Source of the DNA: Sinorhizobium saheli
GTDB lineage: Bacteria; Pseudomonadota; Alphaproteobacteria; Rhizobiales; Rhizobiaceae
Length of the DNA: 64,000 nucleotides
Assembly: GCF_001651875.1 (NCBI RefSeq)
Contig: NZ_LNQB01000059.1
Coordinates: forward strand, 19,723 to 83,722
Reading direction: 5' to 3'
Of the stretch, positions 55,365 to 64,000 are shown one piece after another; positions within the stretch are counted from its first letter, which is position 1; each line of letters opens with the position of its first letter. The position numbers and the translations under genes are program-made. Under the pieces are notes generated by a model. It had not been told where the DNA came from. It made no database searches and saw only the letters and a program-made list of their open reading frames with translations.

Positions 55365-56248
55365 TGCTTGGTGCCTCCCTGCTCGCTCTCGATTTCTTCG
55401 ATCTGTTCGATCACCTCTTCAACCTCTTCGTCCTCGACGCCGAGATAGGCGGCGATGACCTTCGGATCGTTCTTGACGAAATCCGGATTGCCGTCGGAAA
55501 TCTTCTGGCCGTATTCGAGCACCACGACGTGGTCGGAGATCTCCATAACCACCGACATGTCGTGTTCGATCAGCAGGATGGACGTGCCGGTATCGCGGCG
55601 GATTTCCTGCAGCAGCTCGTTGAGCGCAAGCGACTCGCGCGGATTGAGGCCGGCGGCCGGCTCGTCCAGGCAAAGGAGCTCCGGACCCGTGCACATTGCC
55701 CGGGCGATCTCGAGCCGCCGCTGGGCACCATAGGGGAGATCGCCCGCCGGGTCGTCCGCACGGTCGATGAGCGACGCTTTCTCCAGCCAGTGCCTCGCAA
55801 TGTCGATCGCTTCCCCGGATGCCTGGCGATAGGCCGGGAACCCGAAGAGGCCGAGCAAGGTGTAGCCGGAGGCCTGCATCAGCTTGTTATGCTGAGCTAC
55901 GAGCAGGTTTTCCAGGACGGTGAGCCCGGAGAACATCCGGATATTCTGGAAGGTACGCGCGACCTTGGCGGTCTTGGTGATCTCGAAATCCGGCAGGCGC
56001 TCCAGGAGATATTCCTTACCGGACCGCTGCTTCATGGTGATCATGCCCATCGTCGGCTTGTAGAAGCCGGTGATGCAGTTGAACACCGTCGTCTTGCCTG
56101 CGCCGTTCGGGCCGATCAGCGCGGTGATGTCGCCGCGCGCGGCTTCGAAGGAGAAGTCGTTGATGGCCATGAGACCGCCGAAGCGCATCGACAGGTGCTC
56201 GACCTTGAGGATTGGGTCTTTTGTCATCGTATTTGTCTCGAGGGCCAT
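55361..56248 (-). CDS. livG: Branched-chain amino acid ABC transporter ATP-binding protein LivG
   Basis: This 295-residue ATPase has Walker A (GPNGAGKTTVF), a signature region with PYGAQRRLEIARAM, Walker B (LLCLDEPAAGLNP) and IEHDMSVVMEI. A charged acidic tail (VEDEEVEEVIEQIEEIE) extends beyond the usual LivG end. The start overlaps the livM stop (ATGA). Confidence 0.95.
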   Translation of the reverse strand: MALETNTMTKDPILKVEHLSMRFGGLMAINDFSFEAARGDITALIGPNGAGKTTVFNCITGFYKPTMGMITMKQRSGKEYLLERLPDFEITKTAKVARTFQNIRMFSGLTVLENLLVAQHNKLMQASGYTLLGLFGFPAYRQASGEAIDIARHWLEKASLIDRADDPAGDLPYGAQRRLEIARAMCTGPELLCLDEPAAGLNPRESLALNELLQEIRRDTGTSILLIEHDMSVVMEISDHVVVLEYGQKISDGNPDFVKNDPKVIAAYLGVEDEEVEEVIEQIEEIESEQGGTKQ

Positions 56249-57633
56249 CAGCCGTGCCCTTCCTTGGTGAAGCTGCCGGAGACGGCCTTGCGCTTGTGGA
56301 GGAACGCGGTCGGCTCGCGGGATCCGACGAAGCCGCGCGGCTTCCAGACCATGACGACGACCATGGCCAGGCCAAAGATCAGCATGCGATAGAGCTCAGG
56401 CGTGAAGTTCGGTCCGAAGACGAGCTTGAGGAAGGCGAGCTCGCGCAGGATTTCCGTTCCGCCGATCATCACCGCCGCGGCGATGGCAATTCCGGTGAGC
56501 GATCCCATGCCGCCGAGAACGACGATGGCGAGGATGACCGCCGATTCCAGGAAGACGAAGGATTCGGGAGACACGAAGCCCTGGCGCACGGCGAAGAACG
56601 AGCCGGCGAAGCCGCCGAACATGGCGCCGGTGGCAAACGCCGTCAGCTTGGTGGTGACCGTGTTGATGCCCAGCGACCGGCAGGCGATCTCGTCCTCGCG
56701 CAGCGCTTCCCATGCCCGGCCGATCGGCATCCGACGCAGCCGGATGGTGACGAAGGCCGTCAGCAGCGCGAGGCCGAGGATCAGGTAGAACAGGAAGATC
56801 TTGTAATAGGCTGACGACATCGGCAGCCCAAAGAGCGCCGCGAAGCCGGTCTTCGTCGCGTCGAACTTGATGCCGAACAGCGTCGCCTTGGCGATGCCGG
56901 AGACGCCGAACGTGCCCTTGGTGACCTCGGTCCAGTTGATCAGCACGAGCCGGATGATTTCACCGAAGGCGAGCGTCACGATCGCCAGATAGTCACCGCG
57001 CAGGCGCAGCACCGGGAAGCCGAGGACCACGCCCCAGCAGGCGGCGAGAAGTCCCGCTACCGGCAGGAGCACCCAGAACGACAGGCCGAAATAGCTGGAC
57101 AGCAGCGCATAGGAATAGGCGCCGACCGCGTAGAAGGCGACGTATCCGAGGTCGAGCAGGCCCGCGAGGCCAACCACGATGTTGAGGCCCCAGGCAAGCA
57201 TCACGTAGATCAGGATCTGGATGCCGAAGTTGTCCACCCACTTCAGCGAGCCCTGGACGCCGGTAAGGGCGAGAACGACCGGCGGGTAGAGGATGAGCGC
57301 GACGATCGCGATCGCCGAGAAGTTCCGGCTGAAGAAGCCCTCTTCCTTCACCACGTCGGGCGCCGCCGCCTTGGCCGCCTTTCGCTGGGCGAGCCGTGGC
57401 TGGACATAGGCGACCATCAGGAAACGGCCGACCATGGCAATGACCACGAAGGTCGCGAGCAGGCCCCATCGCTGGTTCAGCACCAGCTCGTTGCGGATGT
57501 TCTGCGTGGTCTCGAGACCGACGAACAGGATGAAGAGGCCGAGAGAGATAAGCCCGGCGAAGACAGCCTCGCGCAGGGCCCGCGCCGTCAGCTCGCTGCC
57601 GGCGCTTGCGGTTGTAGATGCAACATTTGCCAT
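56248..57633 (-). CDS. livM: Branched-chain amino acid ABC transporter permease LivM
   Basis: This 461-residue permease has about ten helices and the LivM pattern [59 protein letters not shown]. It has an extra N-terminal region of about 100 residues with two helices, as in other long alphaproteobacterial LivM proteins. It lies 4 bases after livH. Confidence 0.95.
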   Translation of the reverse strand: MANVASTTASAGSELTARALREAVFAGLISLGLFILFVGLETTQNIRNELVLNQRWGLLATFVVIAMVGRFLMVAYVQPRLAQRKAAKAAAPDVVKEEGFFSRNFSAIAIVALILYPPVVLALTGVQGSLKWVDNFGIQILIYVMLAWGLNIVVGLAGLLDLGYVAFYAVGAYSYALLSSYFGLSFWVLLPVAGLLAACWGVVLGFPVLRLRGDYLAIVTLAFGEIIRLVLINWTEVTKGTFGVSGIAKATLFGIKFDATKTGFAALFGLPMSSAYYKIFLFYLILGLALLTAFVTIRLRRMPIGRAWEALREDEIACRSLGINTVTTKLTAFATGAMFGGFAGSFFAVRQGFVSPESFVFLESAVILAIVVLGGMGSLTGIAIAAAVMIGGTEILRELAFLKLVFGPNFTPELYRMLIFGLAMVVVMVWKPRGFVGSREPTAFLHKRKAVSGSFTKEGHG

Positions 57634-57637
57634 GGAA

Positions 57638-58540
57638 TTATACCTTCTCGACTTCCGGTCGTCCGAGAATACCCGACGGCTTGAAGATCAGGACGATCGC
57701 GAGAATGGAGAAGGTCGCGACATCCTTGTAGTCGATTGTGAAATAGGCCGACCACAGCGACTCGATGAGGCCGATCAACAGCCCGCCGAGAACGGCGCCG
57801 GGCAGCGACCCGATGCCTCCGAGAACGGCCGCGGTGAAGGCCTTGACCCCCGGAGCGAAACCGTCGGTGAAGACGACGACGCCGTAATACATGAGGTACA
57901 TGGTACCCGCGACGGCAGCGAGCGCCGCACCCATGATGAAGGTCACCGAGATGGTTCGGTCGACGTCGACGCCGAGCAGCGCCGCCATCTTGCGGTCCTG
58001 CTCGGTGGCGCGCTGGGCACGGCCGAGCGGCGTCCGGTTGACGATGTACCAGAAGACGGAAAGCAGGAACGCGGTGATGACGACGATGATGATCTGCTTC
58101 AGCGAAACCGCGATGCCGAAGATGTCGTAGACCGAGGAGACGAGCGGCGGGATCGGCTTGTTGCGCGGCCCCTGCGTCACCTGGATGAAGTTCGACAGGA
58201 CGATCGACATGCCGATCGCGGTGATCAGCGGCGCCAGACGGAAGGACCCGCGCAACGGACGGTAAGCCACCCGCTCGATGGTCCAGTTCCAAAGCGCTGC
58301 CGTCAGCATGCCGACGATCATCATAAGCAAAAGCGCCAGTACGACTGGTATACCTGCCATGAATGTCGTGAGGATTAGAAAGACAATCAACGCGGCAAAG
58401 CCGCCCAGCATGAAAATATCGCCGTGGGCGAAGTTAATCATGCCGATGATGCCGTAAACCATGGTATAACCGATCGCGATCATACCATAAATAGACCCAA
58501 GCGTCAGCCCGTTGACGAGCTGCTGGACGAAATACTCCAT
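57638..58540 (-). CDS. livH: Branched-chain amino acid ABC transporter permease LivH
   Basis: This 300-residue permease has the LivH pattern [40 protein letters not shown] and [23 protein letters not shown] at 58540 has GGGGAAG 6 bases upstream; the longer frame to 58651 was rejected. It is the first gene of livHMGF-DUF6867-livJ. Confidence 0.96.
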   Translation of the reverse strand: MEYFVQQLVNGLTLGSIYGMIAIGYTMVYGIIGMINFAHGDIFMLGGFAALIVFLILTTFMAGIPVVLALLLMMIVGMLTAALWNWTIERVAYRPLRGSFRLAPLITAIGMSIVLSNFIQVTQGPRNKPIPPLVSSVYDIFGIAVSLKQIIIVVITAFLLSVFWYIVNRTPLGRAQRATEQDRKMAALLGVDVDRTISVTFIMGAALAAVAGTMYLMYYGVVVFTDGFAPGVKAFTAAVLGGIGSLPGAVLGGLLIGLIESLWSAYFTIDYKDVATFSILAIVLIFKPSGILGRPEVEKV

Positions 58541-58918
58541 CAATCTTCCCCTGGACCGGATCCTTGTGGTCCGATCTCTTTTTATTAGTCTTCCTTCAAG
58601 AGCGTGCTCTGAGGCGATTTCATACCTCTTTCGACCGAAAATGAAAGACAAAAATTGCGCCGTCGACGGATTCTTCCGCAGATAAATTCAATTTGGCGCT
58701 TTTCGCGCCAGAGGAATCGACAAAACGCCACCCTCCGCCGCGAAAATGATCAATTTTCGCAGCGGCGGCGTCAGGATGCAGCTTCCGAGTCATTAACCCA
58801 TGACGAAAAAATATGACCTTCCCCGCGACCGTTTACGGTTGATCTCCGCTCCGATCATCGTGATCTAAGACTGATCGAAGCTCGCACGAATCGGGCTCCC
58901 GGACCAGAGAACAGGACG
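58541..58918. other. Divergent promoter region between livH and cysQ with a large palindrome
   Basis: No gene is seen. GCGAAAAT-GATCA-ATTTTCGC (58740-58760) is a perfect 8-bp inverted repeat centred on TGATCA, extended by CCGCCG and GCGGCGG flanks with a short bulge (58735-58769). A smaller GGCGC/GCGCC hairpin lies near 58694-58708. These could be operators or 5' leader structures of livH. Confidence 0.5.
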
Positions 58919-59707
58919 ATGCTGGACATACTGGAGAGATCGGCGGTCGCCGCAGGGCGGGCGATCCTCGATATTTATCACGCGGGGCCCGCCGTCACCT
59001 ACAAGCAGGATACCTCGCCGGTGACCGATGCGGACCACAGCGCCGAACGCATCATCCTTGCCGATCTTGCCGCGGCCTTTCCCGACATTCCCGTCATCGC
59101 CGAGGAGGCCGTCGCCGCCGGGCACGTGCCCGATATCGCCGGCGGCCGGTTCTTCCTCGTCGATCCCCTCGACGGGACGAAGGAATTCGTCGAGCGCAAC
59201 AGCCATTTCACCGTCAACATCGGGCTCATCGAAGACGGCGTCCCGGTCGCCGGCGTCGTCTACGCACCGGCCCTCGGCGTTCTTTATTCGGCGGGCTCCG
59301 GCCAGGCGAAGAAGGCGGTGCTCGAGACCGGCCGCCCCGCCCTCCCCTCAACCGTCCCTGGGGCCGCGATCCGCTGTCGTCCGTGCGGGGACCGGCCGCT
59401 GGCGCTCATCAGCCGCTGGCACAACAGCCCCGAAACGCTCGACTACCTTACCGACGAGGGCATTGCCGATCACGAAGCCATCGGCTCGTCGCTGAAATTC
59501 TGCCTCATCGCCGAAGGGCTCGCCGACATCTATCCGCGCTTCAGCCGGACGATGGAGTGGGACACCGCGGCGGGTGACGCGATCCTCAGGGCGGCGGGCG
59601 GCGAAACGCTGACTGCGGAGGGCGATCCGCTCACTTACGGAAAACGCGGCCAGCGAAGCGACAGCGACTTCGCCAATCCGTGGTTCATCGCGCGCAGCAA
59701 GTCATGA
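58919..59707 (+). CDS. cysQ: 3'(2'),5'-bisphosphate nucleotidase CysQ
   Basis: This 262-residue Mg-dependent, Li-sensitive phosphatase has PVTDADHSAERIIL, IAEEAV, the metal motif VDPLDGTKEFVERN and MEWDTAAGDAIL. It converts PAP, from sulphate assimilation, to AMP. The start is ATG 58919. Confidence 0.94.
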   Translation: MLDILERSAVAAGRAILDIYHAGPAVTYKQDTSPVTDADHSAERIILADLAAAFPDIPVIAEEAVAAGHVPDIAGGRFFLVDPLDGTKEFVERNSHFTVNIGLIEDGVPVAGVVYAPALGVLYSAGSGQAKKAVLETGRPALPSTVPGAAIRCRPCGDRPLALISRWHNSPETLDYLTDEGIADHEAIGSSLKFCLIAEGLADIYPRFSRTMEWDTAAGDAILRAAGGETLTAEGDPLTYGKRGQRSDSDFANPWFIARSKS

Positions 59708-59742
59708 TCCGCCGACGACTTTTTGCCAGCGACGCGATTTTG

Positions 59743-59782
59743 TCCTTAAATCGACTCCGATTTGAGGAATCATGCAGCAGGG
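59743..59782 (+). repeat. Palindromic intergenic motif, copy B
   Basis: TCCTTAAATCG-ACTC-CGATTTGAGGA (59743-59767 region) is an 11-bp inverted repeat with one mismatch, followed by ATGCAGCAG. It matches copy A at 11739. The ATG in it (59772) is in frame with the following SDR gene, so an upstream start there would be part of the repeat. Confidence 0.55.
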
Positions 59783-59822
59783 AATCATCCGAGTTTTCGA
59801 GCCGTCATCAGGATTGAGCACC

Positions 59823-60680
59823 ATGTCTTATGCCGCAATCGCCAGGAACAACGTTGCCGTCGTCACGGGTGCCGCTTCCGGCATCGGGCTTGCCGCGGCA
59901 AAACACTTCGCAAGTCTCGGAATGAAGGTGGTGCTGGCCGATCTCGCCGGCGACCGGCTGCAGGCGGCCGAGGCCGCCACGGCGAAGATCGCCGCCAACG
60001 GAGCGGATGACGTCGCCGCGATCGCCACCGACGTCTCGCGGCCGGACGAGATCGTGGCACTGGCGCGCTCGACGCGGGAGCGCTTCGGCCATGTGCATGT
60101 GCTGATGAACAATGCCGGCATCCAGCCCGGCAGCTCGATCTTCGGCCCCCTGGAAAACTGGGACGCGGTGATCGGCGTCAACCTCTGGGGCGTCATCAAC
60201 GGCTCGCGCATCTTCGCACCCGCCATGATCGCCCACGGCGAGCCGGCACTCATCATCAACACCGGTTCGAAGCAGGGCATCACCACGCCGCCCGGCGATC
60301 CCGCCTATAATGTCGCGAAGGCTGGCGTGAAGGTGTTCACCGAGGCCCTGCAGCACGAATTGCGCAACACCGCAGACTGCAGGGTCAGTGCGCATCTGCT
60401 GATCCCCGGCTTCGTCTACACCGCCCTGACTGCACACGGGCGCACCGAGAAGCCCGCCGGCGCCTGGACGCCCGAGCAGACGGTCGACTTCATGATGGAG
60501 AGCCTCGCCAGCGGCGACTTCTACATCCTCTGCCCCGACAACGAGGTTGCGCGTCCGACGGACGAGAAACGCATCCTGTGGGCGGCCGGCGACATCGTCG
60601 AGAACCGGCCGCCGCTTTCGCGCTGGCATCCGGATTATGGCGAGGCGTTTCAGTCCTTTCTCGCCGGAAAGAAGGACTGA
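59823..60680 (+). CDS. Short-chain dehydrogenase/reductase
   Basis: This SDR of about 285 residues has VVTGAASGIGLAAAKHF, NNAGIQPGSS and the catalytic Ser/Tyr/Lys in NTGSKQGITTPPGDPAYNVAKAG split around the active site. The cofactor is probably NAD(P); the substrate is unknown. ATG at 59823 was preferred with AGGA upstream; ATG at 59772 lies in a repeat motif. It is 36 bases before the fusion gene and probably in one operon with it. Confidence 0.88.
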   Translation: MSYAAIARNNVAVVTGAASGIGLAAAKHFASLGMKVVLADLAGDRLQAAEAATAKIAANGADDVAAIATDVSRPDEIVALARSTRERFGHVHVLMNNAGIQPGSSIFGPLENWDAVIGVNLWGVINGSRIFAPAMIAHGEPALIINTGSKQGITTPPGDPAYNVAKAGVKVFTEALQHELRNTADCRVSAHLLIPGFVYTALTAHGRTEKPAGAWTPEQTVDFMMESLASGDFYILCPDNEVARPTDEKRILWAAGDIVENRPPLSRWHPDYGEAFQSFLAGKKD

Positions 60681-60716
60681 CCGATCTCAACCGATCACGG
60701 CAGGAGGACCAGGACC

Positions 60717-62270
60717 GTGACAAGCGGCATCCATCACATCACGGCGATCGCCCGCAAGGTGCAAGCCAATGTCGACTTCTATCTCGGCTTCCTCGGGCTG
60801 CATCTCGTCAAGCGGACCGGCGGCTTCGAGGATGCCAATCAGTTGCATCTCTTCTACGGCGACGCCTCGGGGTCGCCGGGCTCGCTCGTAAGCTTCCTGG
60901 TCTGGGAGGAAGGCTCTCCGGGGCGCGTCGGCCACGGCCAGCCGAGCGAGATCGCCTTCGCCGTGCCGCCCGAAAGCATGGGCTTCTGGCTGACGCGGGC
61001 GCTCCAGTTCAACGTCGAGGCGAGCGGACCGGCACAGGAATTCGGCGAACCGGTCCTGCGGCTGAAGGATCCGGACGGCGTGATCGTCAAGCTCGTCGGA
61101 ACGAATGCGCTCGCCGAACCCGCGCCATGGGCCAGCAGCGACATTCCCGAAACGCACTCGATCCGGCGGCTGCGCGGGGCAACCGTACTCACCGAGAAGC
61201 CGAAGGACACGGCGCATTTTCTGCAAAGCCATTTCGGCTACAGGGAAACGGCCGCGACGGAGACGATCCGCCGCCTCACCTCGTCCTCCGGCGACGTGAT
61301 CGACGTGCGCGATGCCGCCGGCTTCTGGAGCGCCGCTCCGGGCACCGGCACGATCGACCATGTCGCCTTCCGAGCAACGGACGAGGCGACGGTGCTTGCC
61401 GTGCGCGCCGATCTCGAACAGGAGCATGCCGGCGCGACCAATGCGCATGACCGGAAATATTTCTTCTCGCTCTATGTGCGCGAGCCCGGCGGCTCGCTCT
61501 GCGAGCTTGCCACGGACGGGCCCGGCTTTGCGGTCGACGAGCCGGCGGATGTGCTGGGCTCGCGGCTGTTCCTGCCGCCGCATGTCGCCGAAGACACCGC
61601 CGCCTTGGTGAGGCTGCCGCAATTCGCGCTGCCCGGCGAGCCGCGCATGCCGCAGCGCGACCTGCCCTTCGTCCATCGCTTCTATCATCCGGCAAAGCCG
61701 AACGACCGCACCTTCGTGCTCCTGCACGGCAGCGGCGGCAACGAAATCGACATGCTCCCCTTCGGCCACCAATTGGACCCGCATGCCACTCTTCTCGGCG
61801 TGCGCGGCCGCAGCACCGAGGAAGGCTTTCCGCGCTGGTTCCGGCGCCTTTCCATGACGACCTTCGACCAGGAGGACATGCGCTCGGAAGCCGAAGCCTT
61901 CGCCGCCTTCATCGAGGGCGCCCGCAACGGCTACGGACTCGACCCGGCGAAGACCGTGTTCATCGGCTATTCGAACGGCGCCAACATGCTGGCGGCCGTG
62001 ATGCTGCTTCATCCGGGCGTGATCAGGAACGCGGTGCTGATGCGCGCAATGGCCGCGCTCGAGAATGCACCCGAAACGGACCTGGCCGGCACGAAGATCC
62101 TCATGCTCACCGGCAAGGACGACCCCTACGGCAAATATGCGCCGGAACTGAAGGCGACGCTTGGCAACACAGGGGCCGCGTTCGAGGCGATCGACATCGA
62201 CACCGGCCACGGCATCGGCGTCGAAGACATCGCCGCCATCCGGCCGTGGCTGGCCCAAAACGGGCTTTGA
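60717..62270 (+). CDS. VOC ring-cleaving dioxygenase-alpha/beta hydrolase fusion (MhqO-MhqD-like)
   Basis: This 517-residue protein joins a two-module VOC (glyoxalase-fold) dioxygenase part (about 1-310: ITAIARKVQANVDFYLGFLG, GTIDHVAFRATDE, SLYVREPGGSLCELATD) to a carboxylesterase-type hydrolase (about 320-515: VLLHGSGGNEIDML, VFIGYSNGANML, TGHGIG). The first half resembles hydroquinone-type ring-cleaving dioxygenases, the second MhqD-type esterases, which are separate genes in Bacillus. The start is GTG at 60717. Confidence 0.88.
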   Translation: MTSGIHHITAIARKVQANVDFYLGFLGLHLVKRTGGFEDANQLHLFYGDASGSPGSLVSFLVWEEGSPGRVGHGQPSEIAFAVPPESMGFWLTRALQFNVEASGPAQEFGEPVLRLKDPDGVIVKLVGTNALAEPAPWASSDIPETHSIRRLRGATVLTEKPKDTAHFLQSHFGYRETAATETIRRLTSSSGDVIDVRDAAGFWSAAPGTGTIDHVAFRATDEATVLAVRADLEQEHAGATNAHDRKYFFSLYVREPGGSLCELATDGPGFAVDEPADVLGSRLFLPPHVAEDTAALVRLPQFALPGEPRMPQRDLPFVHRFYHPAKPNDRTFVLLHGSGGNEIDMLPFGHQLDPHATLLGVRGRSTEEGFPRWFRRLSMTTFDQEDMRSEAEAFAAFIEGARNGYGLDPAKTVFIGYSNGANMLAAVMLLHPGVIRNAVLMRAMAALENAPETDLAGTKILMLTGKDDPYGKYAPELKATLGNTGAAFEAIDIDTGHGIGVEDIAAIRPWLAQNGL

Positions 62271-62818
62271 CGGCAAGAATGTACGTGGCGACAAGTTCCG
62301 GGACGCAGTGCTAACGACAGGCCGAAGCCTGTGCGATATAGATTGGCCTCGACACTGAATGAATCAAGGCGCACGAGATTGGTATAAGTGACCGCACCGG
62401 CCTAATTCGTTCGGGTTAGAGCAGTACTACTTACAAATATTTCTTTTCCTGACTTTCAAAAATGCTAAGAATTTTCGACATGTAAGCGAATTTGAGACTC
62501 GCAATACGGATATTTCTAAGATCGGTTGAGTTCAGGCAATTTCGACAAAAGTATTACCGGGCCACCGTTTCAATGCGCGGGTCCGAGAGGAGCAGGCGTG
62601 TATAGAGTAGTTACGCCCGAGGAGGGCGCGCCGGCTTTCATCGCGGCGAAAGGCGACCGGTTTTCCGCACTCTTCGTGAGCGCCGTTCGCGACGAATTCT
62701 CCATCGCCGACAATCAGCAGCGTCCAGATCGATGGTTGGAGCCGCGCAGTGACGGCCGCCGCCGGTCCATGGACGCACAATCACACCACTTAGAGCACGT
62801 CAGGTAAGGGGGAGGCTT
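62271..62818. other. 548-bp gene-free, AT-richer region before the VCBS adhesin
   Basis: No convincing coding frame is present; a 93-codon frame at 62526-62807 lacks any recognisable domain and I do not call it. Composition drops in GC around 62400-62530, which may hold the promoter of the downstream giant gene. GGGGGAGG lies 6 bases before the ATG at 62819. Confidence 0.45.
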
Positions 62819-64000
62819 ATGGCTACGCAGACGACAGGCGGCGGGAGCACCACGTCCTTTGGCAACACTCCGCAGGCGCAGGGCGACCTCTATGGGTGGA
62901 GCGAAGACGGATTGCTGGCGTCCGGAATCTACGATGCGTCCACCTACACCATAACCCTGAACGTGATGGACAACGATCTTGGCGGCAAGGCGAAGACGCT
63001 CTGGTCGATCGACGACGGCGGTACGGGCTTCATGAGTGAGTTGCTGCAGAGCAATATCACGACGGGTTGGGAGACCACCGCGGGAGGAAACTGGTTCCGC
63101 ATCTGCAACGGCAAGATCGAATTCCGGGTCGGCGACGGTTCGGACTCGGCCAATAGCGCCCGGAGCGTCGATTCGCTGACCGACGGCGAGTGCATTCAGG
63201 ACTCGTTCTATTACTCGATCCGGCTTGCCAACGGCACGCTGAGCTACGCGAAAGTCACCCTGGAGATCGTCGGCCAGAACGACGCGGCGACGGTCGTCGG
63301 CACATCCACAGGGTCCGTCATCGAAGCGGGGGGCACCGACAACGGCGATCCCGGTTCGCCGACGATCTCGGGCGCGCTCAATGTCAACGATGCCGATTTC
63401 GATGAAAGCCATTTCCAGGCACCGCCACAAAGCGCACTCAACGGTGCGTACGGCCACTTCAGCTTCGACGCGACCACTGGGGCCTGGACCTACGCGCTTG
63501 ACAACGCCTGCGCGGCGACGCAGGCGCTGACCGCCGGCCAGGTGGTCACCGAGACGCTGACGGTGTGGTCCGCCGACGGCACCGCCAGTCGCGACATCGT
63601 GGTGACGATCACCGGCAGCAACGACGCGCCGGTGGTCAGCGGCACCGTCAGCGGTGCGGCGAACGAGGACGGGGCAGCGGTGACGCTCGACGCGCTTGCC
63701 AACGCCAGCGATGTCGACGACGGCACGACGCTTCAGGTGGTCGACGTTCCGGCCAGCCTGCCGGCCGGCGTCAGCTACGACGCGGCGACGCACGCCTTCA
63801 GCCTCGACCCGACCGATGCCGCCTACCAGCACCTGGCCGCCGGCCAGACGACGGTGGTGACGGTGAACTACGGCGTCTCCGACGGCACCGCGACCACCAT
63901 GGCCGCGGTCTCCTGGACGATCACCGGCAGCAACGACCAGCCGACCGTGGCGGCCGCGGTCGCGGCGAGCCACGGCGAGGACGACGCCGGCTTCGGCGTC
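62819..64000 (+). CDS. VCBS-repeat adhesin, N-terminal part (runs off window)
   Basis: An uninterrupted frame of 394 codons runs from ATG 62819 (GGGGGAGG upstream) to the window edge. After an N-terminal region of about 150 residues it shows VCBS/cadherin-like modules: YGHFSFDATTGAWTYALDN, ETLTVWSADGTASRDIVVTI, TGSNDAPVVSGTV, then a second module ending TITGSNDQPTV. Such proteins are large surface or secreted adhesins exported by type I systems and stabilised by Ca2+. There is no Sec signal, as expected for type I export with a C-terminal signal. Full size is unknown. Confidence 0.88.
   Translation, partial: MATQTTGGGSTTSFGNTPQAQGDLYGWSEDGLLASGIYDASTYTITLNVMDNDLGGKAKTLWSIDDGGTGFMSELLQSNITTGWETTAGGNWFRICNGKIEFRVGDGSDSANSARSVDSLTDGECIQDSFYYSIRLANGTLSYAKVTLEIVGQNDAATVVGTSTGSVIEAGGTDNGDPGSPTISGALNVNDADFDESHFQAPPQSALNGAYGHFSFDATTGAWTYALDNACAATQALTAGQVVTETLTVWSADGTASRDIVVTITGSNDAPVVSGTVSGAANEDGAAVTLDALANASDVDDGTTLQVVDVPASLPAGVSYDAATHAFSLDPTDAAYQHLAAGQTTVVTVNYGVSDGTATTMAAVSWTITGSNDQPTVAAAVAASHGEDDAGFGV

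Noticed and set aside
59772..59822. Longer start for the SDR gene at 59772
   Set aside because: That ATG belongs to the repeated ATGCAGCA motif also seen at 11766, where no gene follows; the Rossmann start fits ATG 59823.
62526..62807. 93-codon frame before the VCBS gene
   Set aside because: It has no recognisable domain and no clear ribosome-binding site, and it ends just before the adhesin start; it is as likely to be a chance frame.

Overview
The window looks like a chromosomal segment of a Sinorhizobium/Ensifer-type alphaproteobacterium (Rhizobiaceae). This is inferred from gene content and order, not from a search: a hmu haem-uptake cluster next to an EcfG (RpoE2)/NepR/PhyR general stress locus, a smo sorbitol/mannitol operon with mtlK, a CyaC-type redox-sensing adenylate cyclase beside reductive pyrimidine catabolism genes, a urease operon, a liv branched-chain amino acid operon, RIME-like intergenic elements, RirA-type iron boxes and EcfG promoters. 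The DNA is GC-rich and densely coding. I saw no rRNA, tRNA, prophage, complete insertion sequence or CRISPR array.

Layout. 1-3.1 kb: a partial membrane ORF, a dispersed repeat, a TetR/SMR efflux pair, a truncated haemoglobin and small conserved proteins. 3.2-9.0 kb: iron and haem uptake, with an exported protein and tonB leftward and hmuP-S-T-U-V rightward; TGA-N9-TCA iron-responsive boxes lie at both ends. 9.2-13.6 kb: two YqjD/YqjE-like membrane stress proteins, an HWE sensor kinase, ecfG, nepR and phyR, with back-to-back EcfG promoters. 13.9-23.9 kb: polyol use, leftward: SorC regulator, then smoE-F-G-K-S, mtlK, a HAD phosphatase and an FGGY kinase.

24.1-37.7 kb: reductive pyrimidine degradation: preT-preA (uracil/thymine to dihydro form), hydA (ring opening), an N-carbamoyl-beta-alanine amidohydrolase, a RutR-like regulator with RutR-type palindromes, a cupin protein and an NMT1/THI5-type ABC transporter. 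The diheme-anchored cyclase cyaC sits inside this block, and a DUF559 nuclease-like gene with REP-like repeats is inserted in the transporter operon. 38.1-42.7 kb: an RND efflux pair. 42.8-50.8 kb: urease ureD-A-B-C-E-F-G, leftward, carrying extra genes (DUF1272, DUF1311/LprI, a GT29-like protein, an ABM monooxygenase, a peroxiredoxin) and a frameshifted Imm45-like immunity gene on the other strand.

51-64 kb: a Tat-exported haloperoxidase-type hydrolase divergent from an OhrR/MarR regulator with three operator-like palindromes; the liv operon; cysQ; an SDR; a VOC dioxygenase-hydrolase fusion; and the start of a VCBS-repeat adhesin that runs off the right edge.

The likely themes are nitrogen scavenging (pyrimidine rings to beta-alanine, CO2 and ammonia; urea to ammonia; amino acid import), iron and haem acquisition, polyol use and general stress response. 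The least explained items are the DUF559/repeat insertion, the immunity-gene remnant, the GT29-like urease-operon protein, and a three-copy palindromic intergenic motif.
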